DNA of 64,000 nt from Subtercola boreus (GTDB taxonomy: Bacteria; Actinomycetota; Actinomycetes; Actinomycetales; Microbacteriaceae), in assembly GCF_003399625.1 (NCBI RefSeq), contig NZ_NBXA01000026.1, forward strand, positions 496,001-560,000, read 5' to 3'. Shown here one piece after another: positions 10,168 to 17,846 of this stretch (position 1 is its first letter; the number at the start of each line of letters is the position of its first letter). The translations under genes and the position numbers were made by a program. The notes beneath the pieces were generated by a model. That model did no database searches. It had not been told where the DNA came from and worked only from the letters and a program-made list of their open reading frames with translations.

Positions 10168-10716
10168 TTGCGGACACGGTTCTCTGCCCCCACACGCTTC
10201 GGAACGACGGAGCGCGCCTCGCTCGGTCTCATGCTGGCGGGCGTGTCTCATGGTCCCATTGCGCTTATTCCTGATCATTGCACTGACACTGCAGCCCCGG
10301 TCACCGTCGCCGTTGACGGCTCACCTGCGTCTGTGGACACAGCCGTGTTCGCTGCCCGTGATGTCGCGCTCTCGGGGCGTGAGTTGCGCATGATCTATGC
10401 TTGGCCAATTCCGCCGAGCTGGGAGGACATACTCCCCGATTCAGCATCTCTCAGGAAGCTGAAGCAGACCAACCAGCTCATCCTTGACCGGTGCAGAGAG
10501 GCCGTTCAGGCGGCGGTTCCTTGCGCGCGCATCTCGGGCGAGTTGGTCAGAGGACCAGTGGTCCGCTCTCTCCTGCATGTTGCCGCCTGCTCTTCCCTGT
10601 TCTTTATCGGCAGCCGCCAACAGCACGGACTCCGGCGTCTCCTGAACGGCTCCGTCAGCCATGCAGTGCTACTCGATCTCGCCTCACCCACCATCGTCGT
10701 CATGGCCAGAACCTGA
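10168..10716 (+). CDS. Universal stress protein, first domain largely lost
   Basis: The frame begins with the tail of one Usp domain (LGLMLAGVSHGPIALIPD) and continues with a complete second domain: VTVAVDGSPAS, then FFIGSRQQHGLRRLLNGSVSHAVL and SPTIVVM at the end. Two-domain USPs such as the one at 10984-11889 normally have about 140 residues before this point. The upstream bases are open in other frames but not recognisable, so the 5' part has been replaced or deleted. Translation may start at ATG 10231. Whether the remaining single domain is functional is unclear. Confidence 0.55.
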   Translation: MRTRFSAPTRFGTTERASLGLMLAGVSHGPIALIPDHCTDTAAPVTVAVDGSPASVDTAVFAARDVALSGRELRMIYAWPIPPSWEDILPDSASLRKLKQTNQLILDRCREAVQAAVPCARISGELVRGPVVRSLLHVAACSSLFFIGSRQQHGLRRLLNGSVSHAVLLDLASPTIVVMART

Positions 10717-10739
10717 CAAAAGGCCGCCCGGGCCGGGAG

Positions 10740-10987
10740 ATAGTTCGCTGGAACAAAGATCCCACCGACAGCAGGGACCACGCCGAGGCTCAGAGCGACA
10801 GCACTGATGATCCGAGCCGCAAGACGAGCGAACCCGCCGCGGCCCCGCGAACCGTTGACAAGCAACCGGGCGTGCTGCGAGCGGCGGACCAACTCGGCCA
10901 TCGGGTGCGCCATCACCGCTTCACGGGTCACCCGCACGCGCTCGAGCCGTCGATTGCGACAATCACGGGGGTGCTCACCTGGGTCAT
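10740..10987 (-). pseudogene. Universal stress protein gene with a large internal deletion
   Basis: An ATG at 10985-10987 overlaps the stop of the upstream USP (ATGA) and begins a normal Usp N-terminus (MTQVSTPVIVAIDGSS). It meets TGA after 18 codons. Directly behind it another frame gives the late part of a two-domain USP (MAELVRRSQHARLLVNGSRG, then RGGFARLA), matching the neighbour's EELIKRSEHARLLVVGSRG. About 200 residues are therefore missing between start and end. The 3' end runs into the convergent USP. Confidence 0.6.
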
Positions 10988-11889
10988 AGGTCGGGGTGCG
11001 CGGCGGCGCTCTTGGGTACGACGGCGACGGGGCAGTGGGCGTGGGATGCGCATTCGGAGCTGACCGAGCCGAGCATCAGGCCGGCGAACCCACCGCGGCC
11101 ACGGGAGCCGACGACGAGGAGGCGGGCATGCTCGGAACGTTTGATGAGCTCCTCGGCCGGTTGCGACATGGCCGCAACAAGGGTGACCGTTGTGCCGGTG
11201 TGCTCCCCGATCCGGTGAGCCGTCTCGGTGATGAGGTCCCGGCGTACCCGCGCGGTCACTTCATCGAACGAGGGCACGTATCCGAACTCTTCATTGAACT
11301 GCGGCGGGATCCGGTCGATGCTCCACGTCCGCACCACCTCGACGGGCGCGCCGAGCTTCTCGGCGTAGTTCAGCGCCCATTCGAGGGCGTCGTCACCGTT
11401 GGCGGATCCGTCGTGACCGACGACGATCGGCGCCCCGGCGGAGGTGGCGGTGAGGTCGTTGTGTTCGCGGACAATCATCACGGGGCTGTGAGCGTGTGCG
11501 GCGCACTGGGCGCTGACGGAACCGAGGAAGAGCCCGGCGAAGCCGCCGTGCCCGCGGCTACCGACGACCAGCAGCTCGGCTGTTTTGCTTGCTTCGATCA
11601 AAACCTTCGCTGCAGAACCCTCAGCGACCTCCTGTTCGTACCAGTCCGGCAGGTCGTCGCCGAACACTTCGCGTGAGGATTCCTCGAGCTGGAAACGAGC
11701 GTCTTCGCCTAGTGACCACTCGAGCATGAAGGGGCTGTAGGTGTTGACGTTGCTCCACACCGAGATGGCGCGGAGCCGTGCGTTGTGTGTCTCGGCGTAG
11801 TTCTTCGCGGACTGGAGGGCCGCGACGGAGGATCTGGTGCCGTCGACGGCGACGATGATGAGGGCGGTGGGTTCTTCGCTGTTTTGCAT
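10984..11889 (-). CDS. Universal stress protein, two domains
   Basis: The 301-residue protein has tandem Usp domains of about 145 residues. Each begins with a VxVDGTxxS-like or VGHDGSANG motif and ends with the ATP-binding loop GSRGHGGFAGLFLGSVS (about 117-133) or GSRGRGGFAGLMLGSVS. Both nucleotide loops are intact, so ATP binding is expected from the family. A DevR-like box lies 35-51 nt upstream. The deleted USP copy follows with a 4-nt overlap. Confidence 0.92.
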   Translation of the reverse strand: MQNSEEPTALIIVAVDGTRSSVAALQSAKNYAETHNARLRAISVWSNVNTYSPFMLEWSLGEDARFQLEESSREVFGDDLPDWYEQEVAEGSAAKVLIEASKTAELLVVGSRGHGGFAGLFLGSVSAQCAAHAHSPVMIVREHNDLTATSAGAPIVVGHDGSANGDDALEWALNYAEKLGAPVEVVRTWSIDRIPPQFNEEFGYVPSFDEVTARVRRDLITETAHRIGEHTGTTVTLVAAMSQPAEELIKRSEHARLLVVGSRGRGGFAGLMLGSVSSECASHAHCPVAVVPKSAAAHPDL

Positions 11890-11923
11890 ACTTCAACACT
11901 GCGGTGCCGAAGCGGCCCCGAGT

Positions 11924-11940
11924 AGAGCCGAAGGTCCCCA
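11924..11940 (-). promoter_or_regulatory. DevR-like box upstream of the two-domain USP at 10984-11889
   Basis: The minus strand reads TGGGGACCTTCGGCTCT, identical through the core to the arms at 9332-9374. It sits 35 nt before the ATG at 11889, overlapping the expected -35 region. Confidence 0.6.
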
Positions 11941-11972
11941 CCCTGTTCGGACCCGGGAGACGCCGGCGAGGG

Positions 11973-12914
11973 TCAGTGGTGTGCTGTGACGTCACGCATC
12001 TTGTGCGCGAACGTTCGGCGCCGGATCGGAAGGGTGTCGTGGATGACGACGGTGGGGCCGCCGAGGTTCAGCAGGACATCGTGAACGGTGGAGCCGACCG
12101 TTCCAGGAAGGCTCGCATTTCGGTGAGAGCGGCCGATGATGAGTAACGAAGCTGCGGCGGATACGTCGATCAGGCCCTCAGCGGCGGGCCGATGCACACT
12201 CCGAACCCGGATCGAGAGCTCTGGCTGCGCCTGCCCGGCAACGACCTTCGCGTCGGCGAGGACCGTTTCTGAGAGGAGGGAAGCGAACTGGGTAGCTTGG
12301 GACTGCTCTTCTGGCGTTCGTGGGGTGGTAGTTCGGGGTGCTTCCCAACAGTGCACGATAGTGAGTTCGTGACCGTCTCGGGCTGCCTCCGCGGCAGCGA
12401 ACCGGATGGTCTCTTGCCCCTCTGTCGCATCTCCGACCCCAACGACGACACCGCCGCGGCGACGGTTCGCGAAGTTGGGGATGAACGCGACGGGGCTTGA
12501 AGCTCGGGCGGCGAGCTGTATGAACTTCGATCCGAAAACACGACCCTGAACGAACCCGGTCTTATGGGTGCCGACCGCAACCATGACCATGTGTTCCGAC
12601 GCGGCAGCGAGTTGCTCCAGAGGATCGCCCTGCAGCAGCAGGGCGGTGACCGGGACATGATTTTCGATGAGGTGCGCAAAGTCGAGTTCGGCCTGCAGGA
12701 ACGCGTTGCCGGTCTGCTGAATTTCGGCTTCGATATGCTCCGGAGGAACGGTCAGAGAATCCTTGACGATATGGGCCAGAACGACGCTAGAGCCCGTGGC
12801 TGCAGCGCGGTGCATGCTCCACCTGATCGCGGCCCGGCTCGGCGCGGAACCGTCGACCCCGACCACGATCGACTCTGCGGGGTGACTGTTCAACGTGTTC
12901 CCGATTCGACTCAT
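11973..12914 (-). CDS. Universal stress protein, two domains, divergent type
   Basis: The 313-residue protein starts MSRIGNTLN (ATG 12914; an upstream ATG at 12935 is less likely because it nears the box). Domain one has VVGVDGSAPSRAAIRWS and a degenerate end (VAVGTHKTGFVQGRVFGSK). Domain two has VVVGVGDATEGQ and LLIIGRSHRNASLPGTVGSTV, lacking the canonical G-x2-G-x9-G(S/T) spacing seen in its neighbours. Nucleotide binding is therefore uncertain. It is divergent from the DevS-like kinase, with a box in the shared intergenic region. Confidence 0.88.
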   Translation of the reverse strand: MSRIGNTLNSHPAESIVVGVDGSAPSRAAIRWSMHRAAATGSSVVLAHIVKDSLTVPPEHIEAEIQQTGNAFLQAELDFAHLIENHVPVTALLLQGDPLEQLAAASEHMVMVAVGTHKTGFVQGRVFGSKFIQLAARASSPVAFIPNFANRRRGGVVVGVGDATEGQETIRFAAAEAARDGHELTIVHCWEAPRTTTPRTPEEQSQATQFASLLSETVLADAKVVAGQAQPELSIRVRSVHRPAAEGLIDVSAAASLLIIGRSHRNASLPGTVGSTVHDVLLNLGGPTVVIHDTLPIRRRTFAHKMRDVTAHH

Positions 12915-12948
12915 GAACCGAGGCTGACAGAGCACCGGGCGCCTTGGC

Positions 12949-12965
12949 AGAGTCGAAAGTCCCGA
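12949..12965. promoter_or_regulatory. DevR-like box between the USP at 11973-12914 and the sensor kinase
   Basis: The minus strand reads ATCGGGACTTTCGACTC, 35 nt before the USP start at 12914 and about 95 nt before the kinase start at 13061. It may autoregulate the kinase/regulator pair as well; that is inferred. Confidence 0.55.
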
Positions 12966-13060
12966 TCCTGTGCGGCGAACAGTTCTGAGGGAGTAGCCTT
13001 ACGGCGTTGCTTCAGACCACGCGGCAGCGGCCCTCGGCCGCGCAGGAGAAGGAGCGAATC

Positions 13061-14701
13061 ATGCCTCACAACATGACCACCGAGACCAGGCTGCGGGCAC
13101 TTCTGAAAGCGAACCGGGCGGTCGTCGAGCAGCTCGACCTTCCCACAGTGCTCCGCCGGATTGTCGAGGCTGCTGTCGATTAGGTGGGGGCGCAATATGG
13201 AGCGCTGGGCGTGATAGCACCCTCGGGCGGGCTGGACCAGTTCATCCATGTCGGGATGACCCCGGACGAGGTGAACACGATCGGACACCTGCCCGAGGGA
13301 AAGGGTCTCCTCGGCGCGCTGATCGATTCCCCGCACTCGATCCGGTTGGTCACGATCGGCAACGACCCGAGATCCTCCGGGTTCCCGGGTGGGCACCCCC
13401 GGATGGACAGCTTCCTCGGTGTGCCCGTCCGGGTGCGAGATGAGGTCTACGGCAACCTCTACCTCAGCAGTCAGGCCGCCGGGCAATTCACTGACGAGGA
13501 CGAACAGCTCGTCACCGCTCTTGCCGCGACCGCGGGCATCGCTATTGAGAACGCCCGCCTGTTCGCTGAGACGAAGAGGCGTCAGGCGTGGTCCGCCGCA
13601 TCGGCCGAGATCACGGCTGCGCTGTTGTCGGGTGAGCGGCATGATTCGATCGCGCTGATCGTCAACCGTGTCTTCGGGCTGTCAGGCGCTGATTTGGTCT
13701 GCGTGCTCCTCCCGACCGACAAGCCCGGCGCCCTCGTCGTTGAAACCGCGTTGGGTCTCAGCGAGTCTGACGTGCATGGCGCCCGGGTTTCCACCGCGCA
13801 CTCTGTCTCCGGGTCAGTGCTCGAGGGCAAGCAGCCCAGACTGCTTGACGACAGCAATATCGCCCTCCCCGGCCACGTGAGGCTCGGGCCGGTGATGGCG
13901 GTACCGCTGATTTCTGCGGGAACGGCCGAGGGTGTTCTGTTCCTCGCCCGCGCGCAGGGCGCCCAACTCTTCACCATCGCAGACCTCGAGATGGCGGCCG
14001 ACTTCGCCGGCCAGGCCAGTGTCGCCATGCAACTCGGCCGGGCCCGCGGCGACAGGCAAAAGCTTGCCCTCCTCGAAGACCGCGGCCGGATCGCGAGGGA
14101 CCTGCACGATCACGTCATCCAAGAGATCTTCGGCACGGGCCTTGAACTGCAAAGCATCGCGGGGCGGGTGCAGAACGAGAGCCTCTCCGAGCGGATCGGT
14201 CAGACGGTTGCGAACCTGGATGCGAGCATCTCACAGATCCGGACGGTGATCTTCGCTCTCTCCGCGCCGGTCGAGAAGACCCGGAACACGATCCGGCACT
14301 CGATTATCGACATTGTGAACGAGCTCGCCCCAAGCCTCACCACAACCCCGTACGTCAGCTTCTCCGGCCCCGTAGACCTGCTCGTCACCGGTGACCTCGC
14401 GGGAGACGTTACTGCGGTTGTGCGTGAGTCGCTGACGAACACGGCCAAACACGCCTCGGCTGAGCATTCGTCTGTGGCACTCACCGCGGCGGAGGGTCAC
14501 ATCACGCTAGAGATCACTGATGACGGACACGGAAGCCCGGCCACCACCCGTCGGAGCGGGCTGGCAAACATAGAAAAGCGCGCGACGATCCGCGGCGGAA
14601 CATCGGAGTTCCACTCCTCTAGCACGGGCACTGTTGTGCGGTGGCGAGTGCCCTACTTCCTCACACCCAGTACTCGTACGGAGAATGGTCTGAACCTGTG
14701 A
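13061..14701 (+). CDS. DevS/DosS-like GAF sensor histidine kinase with an in-frame amber codon
   Basis: The kinase should autophosphorylate and pass phosphate to the adjacent regulator. An ATG at 13061 with a strong GGAGAAGGAG site begins MPHNMTTETRLRALLKANR, then DLPTVLRRIVEAAVD and TAG at 13181-13183. The same frame continues VGAQYGALGVIAP through GAF-A (FLGVPVRVRDEVYGNLYL), GAF-B, the H-box GRIARDLHDHVIQEI and the HATPase end (SGLANIEKRA). Relatives carry a Leu where the TAG sits, so a TTG/CTG-to-TAG change is likely. GTG at 13184, right after the stop, could restart a 505-residue protein lacking the first helix. Its end overlaps the regulator start by 4 nt. Confidence 0.8.
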
Positions 14702-15354
14702 TCCGTGTGTTCCTGGTCGACGACCACGAGTTGGTGCGACGCGGCATCGCGGGCCTTCTGGGACTTGAGCACGACATCGAGATTGTCGGTGAAGCCGGCA
14801 CCGTGCACCAGGCAGAAGTACGCATCGCCGCAACCCAACCCGACGTTGTCCTCCTCGACGTTCGGCTGCCCGACGGTAGCGGCATCGACCTGTGCCGGGA
14901 AGTCAGATCCGCCAGCCCGAACATTCGCTGCCTGATCCTTACCGCCTACGACGATGACGACGCCATCGACGCGGCAGTCCTGGCTGGGGCTGCCGGCTAC
15001 GTCTTGAAGGACATCAGGGGTAGCGGATTAGTGGAGACCCTCCGAAAGGTCGCAGCAGGCAAGCAGCTACTCGACCCCCTCTTGATGCGGAAAGTCGTCG
15101 AACGGATTGTGGCCCCCACCGGTAACAGCCGACTTGATGCTCTGACAGACCGTGAGAAACAGATTCTCCCCCTCATCGCTGACGGGCTCACAAACCGAGA
15201 GATCGGAGTGCAGCTGTCGTTGGCTGAGAAGACGGTGAAGAACTACGTCTCAGGGCTACTGAGCAAACTCGGGCTGCAACGCCGCACCCAGGCCGCGATC
15301 CTTCACCTCGAGTCCCGACCGGCAGGCACACGCACGGTCGAAGATCGGGTGTAG
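14698..15354 (+). CDS. DevR/DosR-like response regulator (NarL/LuxR type)
   Basis: The 218-residue protein starts at GTG 14698, overlapping the kinase stop (GTGA), which supports coupled translation. The receiver domain has VFLVDDHELVRRG, phospho-acceptor Asp54 in VVLLDVRLPDGSG, and the K in GYVLKDI. The LuxR-type helix-turn-helix reads LTDREKQILPLIADGLTNRE, then LAEKTVKNYVSGLLSKLG, very close to mycobacterial DosR (AEKTVKNYVSRLLAKLG). It is the likely binder of the boxes at 5016, 9332, 11924, 12949, 16686 and 16751. Confidence 0.92.
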   Translation: MIRVFLVDDHELVRRGIAGLLGLEHDIEIVGEAGTVHQAEVRIAATQPDVVLLDVRLPDGSGIDLCREVRSASPNIRCLILTAYDDDDAIDAAVLAGAAGYVLKDIRGSGLVETLRKVAAGKQLLDPLLMRKVVERIVAPTGNSRLDALTDREKQILPLIADGLTNREIGVQLSLAEKTVKNYVSGLLSKLGLQRRTQAAILHLESRPAGTRTVEDRV

Positions 15355-15878
15355 AAGTTGACCAGCTCGTTCGTGGGCGAGCTGCTCGCAGGGTCCCGGA
15401 ACCGCACACGGGGTTCGTCGTTCAGGAACGCATCCGTCTCCGTGAGCACGACGACCGTCGGGTTTGCGCTGGTGATCTGCCACCCCGTGCGCTCTGACAC
15501 GACCCGGAACCGACTCTCGGGCAGCACGTCTTCCAGAATGAGGAGAAGAACCAGCAGAAGTGCGCAGGGGGGTTCGAACAGGGCCAGCTCTACAGTGTTC
15601 CCGGCTGCGAGGCACGCTGCAACGTGTTTCGCAACGGCTGCTGTGCTGCAGGTGGGAGCGCAGACGATCATCGTGCTACCCAGCGGACTCGCGCCGCTGA
15701 TCGTCACCTCCCCAGCCGCCCTGGTGACGAACGCCGGCCGGGTGTTCTGCTGGCACTCCGCGGCGCGGTAGAACTGCTCCGCGATGCGCGCGCAGTCGGC
15801 GATCCGGCCCAGATCAGTGGTCGTCTGGGGGCTGACGGTCACGAGCCGGTCCCCGATGACGACGAATGAATTCCGCAT
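15303..15878 (-). CDS. Short protein resembling part of the aldehyde-dehydrogenase fold (paralogue 2)
   Basis: The 191-residue product is a paralogue of the 9409 protein: GSTMIVCAPTCSTAAVAKHV, AACLAAGNTVELALFEPP, DVLPESRFRVVSERTGW, VVVLTETDAFLNDEPRVRF and NFYTR near the end. The ...LAAGNTVELALFE... run is the clearest aldehyde-dehydrogenase-like feature (AALAAGNxVxLKP). The region holding the catalytic Cys is absent. It overlaps the SDR stop (TGATG), so the two are one operon, and it converges on the regulator with a 52-nt overlap. Function is unknown. Confidence 0.65.
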   Translation of the reverse strand: MRNSFVVIGDRLVTVSPQTTTDLGRIADCARIAEQFYRAAECQQNTRPAFVTRAAGEVTISGASPLGSTMIVCAPTCSTAAVAKHVAACLAAGNTVELALFEPPCALLLVLLLILEDVLPESRFRVVSERTGWQITSANPTVVVLTETDAFLNDEPRVRFRDPASSSPTNELVNFYTRSSTVRVPAGRDSR

Positions 15879-16612
15879 CAGGCGTGCGGGATCCCGGCGG
15901 TCAGACCGCCGTCGATGACGAACTCAGACCCGGTCGAGTACCGGGATTCGTCGCTGGCCAGAAACAGCACCAGCGAGGACACCTCGGACGGGTCAGCGGC
16001 CCGGCCTATTGGGATCTGCAGTTGATCGGCCGAGATGCCGGCCGTCATGGGTGTGGTGATGAACCCGGGATGTACGGAGTTCACCCGGACCCCGGACGAA
16101 CCGATTTCGACAGCGACGGATTTGGTCAGGCCGCGGAGGGCGAACTTCGTTGCGACGTAGGCGTGCAGGTTCGCGCTCCCGCGGAGCCCCTCGACGGAGG
16201 AGATGTTGATGATCGAGCCGCTGCCCTGCTCGACCATCTCCGCAACGCATGCCTGGATGCCGAGGAACGCGCCGGTCAGGTTGATATCGATCGTCTTCTG
16301 CCACAACCGAAGCTCGAACTCAGCGATCCGTGCCCCGGTAGCGATGCCGGCGTTGTTGACGAGGACGTCGATCGTGCCGAAGCGTTCCTTCGATACGATC
16401 ACCGCAGCCGCAAACTCATGCTCCTGTGTCACATCGAGGTGCACGAACAGGGCTTTCTCGCCGAGCTCCGCAGCAAGCGCGATGCCCTCGGCATCAAGGA
16501 CATCACCGATGATGACCGATGCGCCCTCAGCGATAAGGCGGCGGGCGTGGGAGGCACCCATGCCGCGCGCCCCTCCCGTGATCAGTGCGACTTTCCCTGC
16601 TACCCGGTTCAT
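15878..16612 (-). CDS. Short-chain dehydrogenase/reductase
   Basis: The 244-residue classical SDR has the cofactor motif TGGARGMGASHA (about 12-23), NNAGIA (about 86-91), and the catalytic Ser-Tyr-Lys set in NISSVEG and HAYVATK. The Asp after strand 2 (IIGDV) points to NAD(H) preference. The substrate is not predictable; relatives act on alcohols, sugars or steroids. It is the first gene of a minus-strand pair with the aldehyde-dehydrogenase-like protein, and a box lies 74-90 nt upstream in the region shared with the USP at 16794. Confidence 0.9.
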   Translation of the reverse strand: MNRVAGKVALITGGARGMGASHARRLIAEGASVIIGDVLDAEGIALAAELGEKALFVHLDVTQEHEFAAAVIVSKERFGTIDVLVNNAGIATGARIAEFELRLWQKTIDINLTGAFLGIQACVAEMVEQGSGSIINISSVEGLRGSANLHAYVATKFALRGLTKSVAVEIGSSGVRVNSVHPGFITTPMTAGISADQLQIPIGRAADPSEVSSLVLFLASDESRYSTGSEFVIDGGLTAGIPHA

Positions 16613-16685
16613 CAGGTACCCCTCATCCCGGCAGGGACACTCGCCCCACCGCTATGACTCTGCCCGGCACAGCCCACCCGTGAGT

Positions 16686-16702
16686 AGTGCCATTGGTCCC
16701 AC
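16686..16702 (-). promoter_or_regulatory. DevR-like box upstream of the SDR operon
   Basis: The minus strand reads GTGGGACCAATGGCACT, matching GTGGGACC..nGGC.CT of the 9332-9374 arms. It is 74 nt before the SDR start, further than at other genes, and may share the divergent promoter region with the USP at 16794. Confidence 0.45.
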
Positions 16703-16750
16703 CGCATGAACTCGCCCAGCCGACCGGTTGCGTTCTGAGGGTTGTGACCA

Positions 16751-16775
16751 AAGACCCTGTTTGAGGGTCTTCGAC
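16751..16775 (+). promoter_or_regulatory. Palindromic DevR-like site upstream of the USP/GAD operon
   Basis: AAGACCCT (16751-16758) and AGGGTCTT (16764-16771) form a perfect 8-bp inverted repeat over 5 nt, and the right half runs on as AGGGTCTTCGACC, resembling GGGACCTTCGGCC. It ends 19 nt before the ATG at 16794. Confidence 0.45.
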
Positions 16776-16793
16776 CGGTGCGAATCTGACACC

Positions 16794-17378
16794 ATGACAT
16801 TCCCCACGGCACCCGAAACGCATGACCGAACGGTTCCCCCGACCGGTGAAGAAGAACCCGACGGACGGGTATCCCGGTTCGGCGTCGACGGCACTGGCGT
16901 CACGACTGATGAATACAACACTGCCGTCGCCTTCGACAAGCAGGCCAACCTCGTCCGCACCACCCGCATCGTCGTCGGACTCGACGGCTCCCCCTCGTCC
17001 CTAGCGGCCCTCCGGAAAGCGGTGACCCTCGCAAACGGATCCCATTCGGCCGTGCAGGGAGTTGTCGCCTGGCAGATCCCCAACGGATACGGGGGCTACA
17101 ACTTCACCGACTGGTCCCCCGAGACCGACGCGCTACAGATCATGACCAGAACGGTCAAAGACGTGTTCGAGGGCACCGCGCCGGAGTGGTTCACCCCCAC
17201 TGTCAGGCAGGGCAACGCCGCCGCAGTGCTCATCGAGCTGAGCAAGGGCGCCGAGATGCTTGTGGTCGGTAGCCGTGGCCACGGCGGTTTCGCCGGCCTC
17301 CTCCTTGGCTCGGTCAGCACCGCGTGCGCCGGGCACGCCCACTGCCCCGTACTCGTCATGCACGACGACGGCGCCTAA
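16794..17378 (+). CDS. Universal stress protein, single domain
   Basis: The 194-residue protein has an approximately 55-residue hydrophilic N-terminal extension, then one Usp domain. This begins IVVGLDGSPSSLAAL and ends with the full ATP loop VVGSRGHGGFAGLLLGSVST and HAHCPVLVMHDD. ATG 16794 is chosen because the longer frame from 16728 would run through the operator-like palindrome. It opens a collinear run of seven genes to 22157, tying this USP to glutamate-dependent acid resistance. Confidence 0.9.
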   Translation: MTFPTAPETHDRTVPPTGEEEPDGRVSRFGVDGTGVTTDEYNTAVAFDKQANLVRTTRIVVGLDGSPSSLAALRKAVTLANGSHSAVQGVVAWQIPNGYGGYNFTDWSPETDALQIMTRTVKDVFEGTAPEWFTPTVRQGNAAAVLIELSKGAEMLVVGSRGHGGFAGLLLGSVSTACAGHAHCPVLVMHDDGA

Positions 17379-17393
17379 ACCCACCGCGTAGCT

Positions 17394-17798
17394 GTGAGAC
17401 TCTCCTCCGCGGTCATGTTCGTGAAGAACTTCAACCGGTCCATCGACTTCTACACTCGGCTGCTGAACGCCACCGTCACCGCGCGTGACACGTCAGCTGC
17501 TCTTCTCGTCGGCCCCGGTGACTACCAGCTCTACCTGCGGGAAGTGGGGTCTCGCTCCGAACATCCGCTCGGCGCGATCGGGATCCAATATCTCATCTGG
17601 AGCGCCGACACCCTCGAAGACCTCCGTCGCTGCGAGAGCCTTCTCCGGGAACTCTCCCCCCACGTCACCGCTCAAACAGTAGACGGATTCAACATCGTCG
17701 AAGGGCCAGGCCCCGACGGTGTCCCCGTCGTCATCGTGTACCCAGGCCCCGATCAGGTCCCCCGCGACGAGATCATCCCCCGCATCTACACCTGGTGA
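17394..17798 (+). CDS. VOC (glyoxalase/bleomycin-resistance fold) protein
   Basis: The 134-residue protein begins at a GTG 16 nt after the USP stop and shows the vicinal-oxygen-chelate pattern MFVKNFNRSIDFYTRLL, LYLREVG, GIQYLIWSAD and VVIVYPGPD. The first metal-ligand position, usually His, is not obvious (VMFVKN), so it may bind rather than catalyse. It lies between a USP and glutamate decarboxylase on the same strand and is probably cotranscribed. Substrate unknown. Confidence 0.7.
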   Translation: MRLSSAVMFVKNFNRSIDFYTRLLNATVTARDTSAALLVGPGDYQLYLREVGSRSEHPLGAIGIQYLIWSADTLEDLRRCESLLRELSPHVTAQTVDGFNIVEGPGPDGVPVVIVYPGPDQVPRDEIIPRIYTW

Positions 17799-17846
17799 CC
17801 CAAGCCCCACTCCAGAACCGTTCACAACCAGAAAACGAGAAGGACC

